The notes under the pieces were generated by a model that saw nothing but the letters and a program-made list of their open reading frames with translations, did not search any database and was not told the origin of the DNA. A stretch of DNA of 64,000 nt from an uncultured Prolixibacteraceae bacterium (GTDB lineage Bacteria > Bacteroidota > Bacteroidia > Bacteroidales > Prolixibacteraceae), in the NCBI GenBank assembly GCA_937915865.1, contig CALGIG010000054.1, positions 62,001 through 126,000 on the forward strand. The letters run 5' to 3'. Shown here piece after piece: positions 33,674 to 41,446 of the stretch. The stretch's first letter is position 1. Each line of letters starts with the position of its first letter. The position numbers were made by a program, and so were the translations under genes.

Positions 33674-34045
33674 TCATTTAATTCCAGCAAACAGCTCTTC
33701 TATCTTTTCAAGAAAACTTGATTTTAAACAGGGCGTAAGTGGAACAAAGGAATTATCAACCAATTTGATCCCATTATCGGAATGGTAACTTTTTACAAAC
33801 ATTAGGTTTATTAAATGAGACTTGTGACTTCTGAAAAATAGCGGGAAAGCTTTAAGCTTTGTTTCTATTGCTTTTAAAGGGGTAGATAACGTGATCGGGG
33901 TGTCGTTAAGAATATGCAATTTGCAATAGGCACGGGATGATTCAACGCGGATAATTCTTCTAACTTCAACAAATTCTATTGACCGGGCACATTTAAATGC
34001 AATCCGCTCGTTCACCAAATTATCGTTTGATTCCGGGGTGTTCAT
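33674..34045 (-). CDS. Stand-alone LytTR DNA-binding protein
   Basis: 123 aa consisting almost wholly of a LytTR domain: RIAFKCARSIEFVEVRRIIR, VESSRAYCKLHI, then LSTPLKAIETKL and FFRSHKSHLINLMFVKSY, the typical RSHKSHLIN loop. No receiver domain is present, so phosphorylation control is not expected from this protein alone. Its start overlaps the end of the O-antigen ligase-like gene by 26 bp, so the two are translationally coupled. It probably regulates the adjacent block, by binding direct repeats upstream of targets, but no site could be identified. Confidence 0.88.
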   Translation of the reverse strand: MNTPESNDNLVNERIAFKCARSIEFVEVRRIIRVESSRAYCKLHILNDTPITLSTPLKAIETKLKAFPLFFRSHKSHLINLMFVKSYHSDNGIKLVDNSFVPLTPCLKSSFLEKIEELFAGIK

Positions 34046-35810
34046 TTTCCTGATTTTTTGGGGTTAGAAAACTTCTGGCTTCGTTTCTTATTCTTTTAAT
34101 TTCATCGGAGTTTATTTTTACAGGCATTTTCTTGATTTCTAATGCAACGGCCCTAGCCTTTTTAATCTTGCCTTCCTTCAAATAATATTTAAAGAGGGCA
34201 TAGCGGGGTTTGAACATCTGTGGACACAATTGAGCTGCTGTTAGATAATTTTCTTCCGCGAGTTCATTTTCCTTCAACATTTCGTAACACATACCTACCC
34301 CATAATAGATCTGGTAGTAAGAAGAATATTTTTTTGCCAGTTCAAGTTTTAAGGTTGCATCATTAAACCGCTTTTCCTTCGAAAGAGCCAAAGCATAATT
34401 GAATAGAAACTGGGGATCTGTTTGTTTTACAGCCAAGTATTCCTCAAAAACTTTGATCTGTTTTGCAAGGGGTAAAAACTGAATGGCTTTTGAAACCCGG
34501 TAATCTGCAATAAGCTGTTTGAAAGAAAATGCCCCAATAAATGCGACAGACAGGGACAAAATCATGATAGATACTTGTTTCGTGATTGCAATTGCCTTTA
34601 TCCTGGGAATATAATTTGCAATTACACCAAGGTGCATAAATAAAAAGAATTCTATAGCAGGGACATAAAAGGAATAACTAAACAACGAAATAAAGAACAA
34701 GCTTACAAGTGAAACTACCGAAGTGAAAACAATCAACTCCTGTTTCTCTTTTAATGATTTTATTAGAAAAAAAACTGCAATGCCTCCTAATGAAAGATAA
34801 ATTGAAAGATAAAGGATACCTCCTGTCAGCCAAAAATAGAAAAACTCGTTGTATGGTTGCCTGATATACCCGGTAGCATAGCGTCCATCAAAATCTGCTG
34901 GTTTGTTTTTAAGATAGTTGGCCTGGTAAAGATTATATTCCCTCTCGAAATTAGCCAGTCCATATCCCATGAAAGGCTTTTCTTTGATCATTTCCCACGA
35001 AATTTCCCAAATCAACTTTCTGCTTGTATTTGAACCCTTCTTGTTGCCCCATATAACTACTAACGAAAAAAGCAGCGCAGCAATTACCAAGACAGTAATT
35101 ATCAACCGCTTAATATTGGCGAGGGAAAGGTTTGACAAAACGAAAATAAAAAGTGAAATAATCAGAAAAATAATGGCGCTTCGGCACTTGCACAGGATGA
35201 TGATAAGTATAAACAGCGAAGAAAAAAGCACGTAGATAAATTTTTTGCGATGCGCCGTTTTATACCGAAAAACGGAAATTGGCACAAGCAACACTAAAAA
35301 GATGGCGACTACATTCGGATTTTTAAATGTGCCGTTAATTAGGTGAATAGAACCGGGAAAGAAGCTGTAAACTTTAAGAACTTCCATCAACGCAATTGTC
35401 GATTCAATAAGCCCAAAGCAGATAAGCAAATCAAAAAGCGATTTTATTTCTTCCTTGCTTTTTCCAATAGTCCTGATAAATATAAAAATGAATGAACATG
35501 CCATTATCCTGGAAGTCATTATCCAATCAACGTAATGGCTGAATATGATTTGATATATAACGGTATATGCTACCAGAAAAATGACTATAACATCAACATT
35601 GGTTATCTCAAATGAGCGAATGTGGTCGTTAAAGATATTCCGGATACTCATTAATCCCATCAGCGAGGCTATTAGGCAATAGATATATATTTGAGGGAAC
35701 TCATCGTCATACGGTTTATAAATTACCGGGATAACAATGAAAAGAATTAGCATGGTTAGCGCCGGTAACCATACTCTACTATTTAAGAAAGCTGACAGTT
35801 TTTTATCCAT
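34020..35810 (-). CDS. O-antigen ligase/polymerase-like membrane protein with C-terminal TPRs
   Basis: 596 aa. About 11-12 hydrophobic helices fill residues 10-430, with the Wzy_C/O-antigen ligase pattern: INGTFKNPNVVAIFLVLLVP near 158-177, a large loop after helix 8 with ISWEMIKEKPFMGYGLANFE, and YNEFFYFWLTGGILYLS. Residues 440-590 are TPR-like helices (FLFNYALALSKEKRFNDATL, YYGVGMCYEMLKENELAEEN). Proteins of this class join or polymerise glycans on the periplasmic side; some transfer glycans to proteins. No other lipopolysaccharide gene is close, so it may decorate a secreted protein of this block (inference). It is coupled to the LytTR gene. Confidence 0.82.
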   Translation of the reverse strand: MDKKLSAFLNSRVWLPALTMLILFIVIPVIYKPYDDEFPQIYIYCLIASLMGLMSIRNIFNDHIRSFEITNVDVIVIFLVAYTVIYQIIFSHYVDWIMTSRIMACSFIFIFIRTIGKSKEEIKSLFDLLICFGLIESTIALMEVLKVYSFFPGSIHLINGTFKNPNVVAIFLVLLVPISVFRYKTAHRKKFIYVLFSSLFILIIILCKCRSAIIFLIISLFIFVLSNLSLANIKRLIITVLVIAALLFSLVVIWGNKKGSNTSRKLIWEISWEMIKEKPFMGYGLANFEREYNLYQANYLKNKPADFDGRYATGYIRQPYNEFFYFWLTGGILYLSIYLSLGGIAVFFLIKSLKEKQELIVFTSVVSLVSLFFISLFSYSFYVPAIEFFLFMHLGVIANYIPRIKAIAITKQVSIMILSLSVAFIGAFSFKQLIADYRVSKAIQFLPLAKQIKVFEEYLAVKQTDPQFLFNYALALSKEKRFNDATLKLELAKKYSSYYQIYYGVGMCYEMLKENELAEENYLTAAQLCPQMFKPRYALFKYYLKEGKIKKARAVALEIKKMPVKINSDEIKRIRNEARSFLTPKNQENEHPGIKR

Positions 35811-35849
35811 TTAGACTGATATTTTGCTTTAAGCCTTTAATTATATAAA

Positions 35850-37868
35850 CTACCACCACACCTGCGTTCCGTTCTCGTAGGTAAAAATGCGCTCTTCGTT
35901 TCCCTCTGTATAGTTCTTCAGGATAAAAAGGGCGTTTGTGGGTACATTTTCGTACACAAGCGTAGTGGTGGTAGCCGTTTTCTTTCCCAACGATTTCCAT
36001 TGGTTATCCCAATAAAATAATTCGTATAAATCGCCCGGAACAACGTAGTTTTTATCGTTTCTGGGTACAAAACGTATCTTTTCTATTTTTACAGGTTTCC
36101 CCAGGTCGAGCCCGATCCATTGCGATTTTGGGCTGTTGGCATCAAAATAGCTTAAGACATCACCATCGAAGGCATTTTTTATGGGGCATGTTTCAAATAT
36201 AACAGGGTTACCAATAATTTTGCCGGTAAGCGGTGAAGTGACTTTATTCTGATAGAACTCTATTTCGGCAACGTTGCAATAAGAATTTTCGGGTGCAAGA
36301 TACCGGGCATACCGGTATGCCTTATTCAGGCTCACTGGTACTTCATTGTAATATGCTTCAGGCGATTTCGTTATTTCATACGCCGTTATGGCATTCCTGA
36401 AATTTTTATCGTTGGCAACCTGAAATTTGCCATGCACCATGCGGTCAATATATGCCCGTATTCCTTTTCTCAAAGTGGATTTCCGGGTAAGCTCAACCGT
36501 TTGAAGATTTGTGGTATTTGGTTTATAATATTTGAGATCACCGTTTTCTGTAACTCTAAACGGAAAATTGAATGGCTTTATCCCTTCTTTCGATATGTTT
36601 ACGGGTAGATAAATCACATTTTCCCCGACTTTCTGAAAGCATGCTACTCCATTGTTCATCTTTCCCCAACCAACCGGTGCCCACGAATGTCCAAAAACAG
36701 CAATATACGTGAATGTATCTTTTTGTGTATCAGTTATTGCCGGTATCTTTATGTCGTGTACCGGCATGTATAAATCGGTTACATCAATAAGACAGGAGTC
36801 GTTAAAAAAATCAGGAAGAAACTTACAATACCCTCTTTGTTTTAGATGGCTTTCCTTGTTTTCGGAAAATGTGTGACGGTAAACTTTTGAAGGTATATTA
36901 TAACCTTTGTAATTCCCCAGCTTTTGCCAGAGTGGCAAAACAAATGGGATTGAACCTGATTGCGTTATTAATGCAGACCAATCGTGCCCCGATGTATTGT
37001 CACCCCAGTGAGGGGTAAAATCGTTTGCAATAGGTATTGCTACATTCCTGCACCCAAACAGGTTATACTGGGTCAAGTTTGTACAGGTGCCGGTGGTTAA
37101 AATATCAATTACTGAATAAGGTAAATCCGGGATGTTTGTTGAATTTACTCCCCATCTTACTTTAAATCTTTTTTTTATTTTACTTTGTTCTATTGAAAGA
37201 TAGGTTGTAGCATCCACCAAATCAGAGAAAGTTGCCAACGTGTCCTTTATAATTTTCGACAAGGTGTCCAATGTCACTTCTTTTCGCCAATTCTCGAGCG
37301 GTTCGTTATTGATCCTGTAGGGAAGTATATACTCGCAAAAATCATTAAAGCTAACCTGGTCTTTCCATCCTGCCTTTTCCCATGCATCGAAAGCCCTATC
37401 AATATTTTCAATAAGATATCCGGGAGTCAGTACATCAATGTCTTTAACAATTTCCTCCTGATAATGTACTTCTCTGAGTAAAAGGATTTTTGCATGCAAT
37501 GTGTCAGGATTTTGATAATATTTTTTTATTGTGTCGACATATTTTTCATAGCGTTCCCCTACAATGGCGTACCTGTCTTTTAAATTATCAAGAAGAAAGA
37601 TAGCGGCCTTCAGCTTTAGTGGGTTGTTGTCAGCCCGGTAATGTTCAATCACGCTTTTGCGCAATTTCCTGTATTTTTCTTGATCTCCCCAACTGGTGCA
37701 CGATGAGGTTACAATGAAAAACAACAAGATCAACAAAAAACAGATTGATTCTCTAATGGAAATTCTTAATGAATTCTCGCTGGCTTTTCTCACATTCGTT
37801 TCCGACAGGTGTTTTGGTCTCTTAACTTCTGGATTGGTTGGTTTCATATACCGTTTCCTTATTTTCAA
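35850..37868 (-). CDS. Transglutaminase-like lipoprotein with C-terminal discoidin (F5/8 type C) domain
   Basis: 672 aa. A hydrophobic stretch (42-55) ends in VTSSC, a lipobox with Cys57, but the 40-residue basic segment before it is unusually long, so the true start may lie further in. Residues about 60-240 are helical. The transglutaminase-like core has the cysteine in TTGTCTNLTQYNLFGC (C262), FTPHWGDNTSG, then HDW (H295, D296), the Cys-His-Asp order. A C-terminal discoidin domain (about 525-660: YNEVPVSLNKAYRYARYLAP, then WIGLDLGKPVKIEKIRFVPR) may bind carbohydrate. It could be a surface protease or transglutaminase acting on glycoproteins. It heads the block and is 39 bp upstream of the O-antigen ligase-like gene. 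Confidence 0.78.
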   Translation of the reverse strand: MKIRKRYMKPTNPEVKRPKHLSETNVRKASENSLRISIRESICFLLILLFFIVTSSCTSWGDQEKYRKLRKSVIEHYRADNNPLKLKAAIFLLDNLKDRYAIVGERYEKYVDTIKKYYQNPDTLHAKILLLREVHYQEEIVKDIDVLTPGYLIENIDRAFDAWEKAGWKDQVSFNDFCEYILPYRINNEPLENWRKEVTLDTLSKIIKDTLATFSDLVDATTYLSIEQSKIKKRFKVRWGVNSTNIPDLPYSVIDILTTGTCTNLTQYNLFGCRNVAIPIANDFTPHWGDNTSGHDWSALITQSGSIPFVLPLWQKLGNYKGYNIPSKVYRHTFSENKESHLKQRGYCKFLPDFFNDSCLIDVTDLYMPVHDIKIPAITDTQKDTFTYIAVFGHSWAPVGWGKMNNGVACFQKVGENVIYLPVNISKEGIKPFNFPFRVTENGDLKYYKPNTTNLQTVELTRKSTLRKGIRAYIDRMVHGKFQVANDKNFRNAITAYEITKSPEAYYNEVPVSLNKAYRYARYLAPENSYCNVAEIEFYQNKVTSPLTGKIIGNPVIFETCPIKNAFDGDVLSYFDANSPKSQWIGLDLGKPVKIEKIRFVPRNDKNYVVPGDLYELFYWDNQWKSLGKKTATTTTLVYENVPTNALFILKNYTEGNEERIFTYENGTQVWW

Positions 37869-38202
37869 CTTTATTGATTTACTAATATGTTCTATCTATT
37901 TAATTTTCTCCCCCTCATTCTTCTCAAAGTGGTTTCTGCTATTTTCTATCGTACAGCCAATCATTTAGATATGACAATTTCCGCTTCCCGTGAACCGTCC
38001 GCCTACCGCCGTCTCATATCTGCTATTTTCCGAGACACCATTAAACTTAAGCAATAATTATATAACCTCAGATTGCGTAATTCAAGGGTAACCTTTTCTA
38101 ATATGTAGCATTAGACATTTTCACAATAAAAAACAGCTATATCCATCGTCCCATAAGGGTTACAGAAGTTTCTAAAATTCAATTTTTAATTCCAGTGCGT
38201 AA
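37869..38202. other. Intergenic stretch upstream of the transglutaminase-like gene
   Basis: It should contain the promoter of the transglutaminase-like gene on the minus strand, but I found no convincing TAnnTTTG match. No RNA gene or repeat is seen. Its far end is the left target-site copy of the IS4-family element. Confidence 0.4.
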
Positions 38203-38211
38203 TTTGGGATA

Positions 38212-39309
38212 CTAAGTACATGACAAAAATTTGAATATCTCGATATCATCCTGACAATAAGCATTTAACAACACAGTTGCGATATAATTTAGTCCATATT
38301 TGAATAGACTTTTCGCTTTTTTTCCGTGCTTCTTGATTGGGATTGGTTTGATGTACTTGTGCAGATAATCACCAACCAAATAAGCCCAGGAAAAGGCGAC
38401 CATTACCAAAGCAAACAATTTTTCAATTCTGTCTATTTCGGTCAGATGGGTGTCTTCAATATTGAACCCGCTTGTTTTCAGTGCCTTGAAAGCTGTTTCA
38501 ATTTGCCAGCGCTCTTTATACAATTCCAGTGCATTTTCTGGTTTATTGAACGAGATAACAATCTGCAATTCAGGTTTTCCCTCTTTATCTTTTCCTTTTG
38601 AACCAGCCAGGTAACACAACTGATTGTTCAGATAAACAATCCGGTGGTTCACCCGGCAACCGTTCATTGGCAGATCGGAAAATAACCAACTGGCTTTAAC
38701 CATCTTGCCATTGTGAGGTTGTAAAACCCAAAAGTTTTCGCGGATGCGGATGTGGTACCGAACCCCGTTCTCATTCAGATATTTGATCCATCGTTCACCA
38801 ACAAACTCCCGATCTGCCGTCAAACAATCCAGTGTCTCAGAACCAAACAGGCGGATATACCGTTCGATCAAATCAATTCGTTCATGGGTGTTTGAATTGC
38901 CAAATTTGGGCAACAATTTGAACAGCAATGGAAAAGCGACCCCTTGATAAACAACGGCGATAACCAATACATTGATGTTCTGCTGTCCAAACTTCCAATT
39001 GGTTCGATCCATCGCCAATCGATAGGGAGGCTTATGAGGCAATAACCTGAATATCAACCTTGCAATTACATCACGATCTAAAAGATAGTTTGCGATAAAC
39101 CGTTGTATCCTGCGCAAGGACGAACTGGTACTTGCCCTGCTATCAAAAGCAGTGGCCAACTTCTCAAATCCAACTGTTTGAACTTTACAAAGCGCACTGA
39201 TCATTAAAACAAAGAACTTTACTCGCGCCAGATTCCAGCCTGATTGTTCATGGAAAATGGAAACTAATTCGCTATATTTCGCCTCGGCCTTGGATGTCAT
39301 ATTTCTCAC
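38212..39309 (-). CDS. IS4-family transposase
   Basis: 365 aa, of normal length and without frameshifts. DDE residues are visible: D in RLAMDRTNWKFGQQN (about 99), D in CLTADREFVGERW, and E in the YKERWQIETAFKALKTSGFN block that corresponds to the family's YREK signature. The stop codon lies inside the left terminal repeat. It catalyses cut-and-paste movement of the element. Since the target duplication is intact, the element may still be mobile. Confidence 0.93.
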   Translation of the reverse strand: MRNMTSKAEAKYSELVSIFHEQSGWNLARVKFFVLMISALCKVQTVGFEKLATAFDSRASTSSSLRRIQRFIANYLLDRDVIARLIFRLLPHKPPYRLAMDRTNWKFGQQNINVLVIAVVYQGVAFPLLFKLLPKFGNSNTHERIDLIERYIRLFGSETLDCLTADREFVGERWIKYLNENGVRYHIRIRENFWVLQPHNGKMVKASWLFSDLPMNGCRVNHRIVYLNNQLCYLAGSKGKDKEGKPELQIVISFNKPENALELYKERWQIETAFKALKTSGFNIEDTHLTEIDRIEKLFALVMVAFSWAYLVGDYLHKYIKPIPIKKHGKKAKSLFKYGLNYIATVLLNAYCQDDIEIFKFLSCT

Positions 39310-39419
39310 AAAGTGACTTGGTAATCCTTTGTAAGATACTGATATTCAAGGTTTTAAACAAATATTTTACTACTTATTTTGCTGATAATCAGCTATTTAT
39401 ATTTTTGTCATGTACTAAG
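38212..39419 (-). mobile_element. Intact IS4-family insertion sequence (1208 bp)
   Basis: The ends are 19-bp terminal inverted repeats with one mismatch: CTAAGTACATGACAAAAAT at 38212-38230, and the complement of CTTAGTACATGACAAAAAT at 39401-39419. A 9-bp direct repeat TTTGGGATA flanks it exactly (38203-38211 and 39420-39428), so the insertion is recent and unrearranged. It holds one transposase gene and sits between the transglutaminase-like block and the PUL. Confidence 0.9.
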
Positions 39420-39601
39420 TTTGGGATAATATAATTATCTGTAATGGCAACTAAAATGAAAACAAAAAAAAAACATAAAACAAGAAACCAAAAGCCTTGT
39501 CACAATTTCTTTCCCAATATACCTCCTGTGCCTCTGGTTATCTCAGTTTAAGAACAACGGCCAACCAACATAAATAATGTTGATCTTATCCTCGCTTATC
39601 A

Positions 39602-41407
39602 TCATAACTTGCATTCTTTTCTATAGTTTACCAAAACTTCCTTAAATGGAGGAAACGCACAATATTTCTGAACGTCGTCGCGGTATAGGGTCGGACAGCA
39701 GGCATAATCTGAATTGAGCTTTCTCCATTCAGTCCAAAGCCGGTCGTATTCATTAATACACTTTTTCATTGCTCCCGTATCCAGCGCCGATTTATTTATT
39801 TCTGATTGGGCCGCCAATAACTGCATCTTCCATATTTGCTCTATAATTTGGAACTTAATCCGGCCGTAATTACTCGAAACTTCCATAAATTCCTGATCGA
39901 CCTGATTGGGTAAGTGAATTTCCCTGGCCAGACGTTCAATCTCCTTCCACATTCTTACCGCATCAACCTTCTCGTCAAGTACTTCCCTGGATTTGTCTGC
40001 TTTTACAACTGGTTTCAAATCAATTGCTGAAAAATATTCGTCACGGCACCACCAATCCCTGATTGTTGCATGAACCGTTGTTTGCCCGTGCATAACGGCA
40101 GAAGCTGACAAAAGGCACAGATCACGAAGTTTTTTCAGGTTTTCGCCGCCAACCCCAAAACGCTGACCCGCAACTTTGTCAAACAGAACTTCCTCCGAAA
40201 GCCAAGGTTCTTTGTAAAATTGGTTTATTACCTGAATATTTAGGTCAACCCAAAATTCGTTGGTGATATAGGGTCCGGCCCATCCATCACCCCGCGCCCA
40301 GGTCCAGATGCCCACAAATTGAGGGCATTTTAGCAAATCTCGTAAACAAAGGGCAGGCCCTTCACTTTTTAACCAGGCAAATTCTTCCCATCCTTCAATC
40401 ACCCCTTTACCAATGTAATAAGGATGTGCATTTTTCCCATACAGCCCCGCAGGGTTACATGAAATCTCGACGATTTGCTGGTGTTTTCCGCGCCCGAGGC
40501 ACGGATTAAAAGGATGCAATCGCACAAAGTCGCCTTGCACGTGTTTTATTGAAAAAATAAGATTCGGGTGAGGTTCCACTGCATTGGTAACTTCCAAATA
40601 ATAAGAGGGACTGGTATGAAATTGGCCGAAACCCCAGGTGCGATAAAAAAGCTTTTTATTTCGCTTTACACAAACTTCTTCTCTTAAAATATTGATCAAA
40701 GCAATATGCTCAGTTGGATTTGTCGCCGGGCTACCTCCTGCATAACCAGGGAATTCGTGCAAATAGGTTTCGCCATATCGCGTAGTCAGGCCATCTAAAT
40801 CAGGAAACCGTTCGAAAATTGCCTGTATTTGCGCCCGCAATATTTCTTCGGTTCGCTTCTGTAGAATACTGACGGTTAGTTTGGTTCCGCCTAAAACGCT
40901 TTCGACTGATTCCTTCTTATCTGCCATCATCTCTTTACCGTATTTTTCCTGAATGGATTTGGGGACCACCAACAAATCGGTAAACGGGAATAATGGCATT
41001 TGTTCTTTTTTTGCCGCCTCAATCAACCTGTCCAGTTTTTTAGCATACTCTACCGCTTCGCTGTACTCTTTTGACCCAACTGTCATTAATTCAGCATCAT
41101 AAGAGTTGTACGAAATAGCGCAGGGAAGAAATATTTTGGGAATCTGCCCGTTAAACCCCTGTTTCAACAGATAGCCCGGATCGTTATATTTTGTATCGAA
41201 TGGAGGCTCTCCCGGATTATGATGAACCATATTCAGGTTGTACTTCAAATTTTGGAGTCGGTTGTTTTGCAGTTCATTCCCGGCGCTGGGAAAATTTTTC
41301 ATCTCACTTTTTAAAGTCAATGCCGGAAAAAGGGCTACACCGGCAAGCCCAAGAGAAGCTTTGCCAAGGAATTCGCGTCGGCTTTGTTCTTTTGTATTCT
41401 TTTTCAT
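39602..41407 (-). CDS. Tat-exported protein of unknown family, glycoside hydrolase-like context
   Basis: 601 aa from the ATG at 41407. An ATG 24 bp further upstream would add 8 residues before the signal. A twin-arginine signal (QSRREFLGKASLGLAGVALF) shows folding before export, often with a cofactor. The body reads like an alpha/beta barrel: PKIFLPCAISYNSYDAEL, PLFPFTDLLVVP, FERFPDLDGLTTRYGETYLH and FSIKHVQGDFVRLHPFNP. It resembles uncharacterised Bacteroidota proteins placed near GH67/GH115-type uronidases, but I cannot assign a family. RYGETY could carry an acid residue. It is the last gene of the SusCD operon, 40 bp after a beta-helix gene, so it probably acts on the same glycan. Confidence 0.65.
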   Translation of the reverse strand: MKKNTKEQSRREFLGKASLGLAGVALFPALTLKSEMKNFPSAGNELQNNRLQNLKYNLNMVHHNPGEPPFDTKYNDPGYLLKQGFNGQIPKIFLPCAISYNSYDAELMTVGSKEYSEAVEYAKKLDRLIEAAKKEQMPLFPFTDLLVVPKSIQEKYGKEMMADKKESVESVLGGTKLTVSILQKRTEEILRAQIQAIFERFPDLDGLTTRYGETYLHEFPGYAGGSPATNPTEHIALINILREEVCVKRNKKLFYRTWGFGQFHTSPSYYLEVTNAVEPHPNLIFSIKHVQGDFVRLHPFNPCLGRGKHQQIVEISCNPAGLYGKNAHPYYIGKGVIEGWEEFAWLKSEGPALCLRDLLKCPQFVGIWTWARGDGWAGPYITNEFWVDLNIQVINQFYKEPWLSEEVLFDKVAGQRFGVGGENLKKLRDLCLLSASAVMHGQTTVHATIRDWWCRDEYFSAIDLKPVVKADKSREVLDEKVDAVRMWKEIERLAREIHLPNQVDQEFMEVSSNYGRIKFQIIEQIWKMQLLAAQSEINKSALDTGAMKKCINEYDRLWTEWRKLNSDYACCPTLYRDDVQKYCAFPPFKEVLVNYRKECKL

Positions 41408-41446
41408 CGTGTACTGGGTTTCGTTTGTCAAATTTCAACACAAAAG

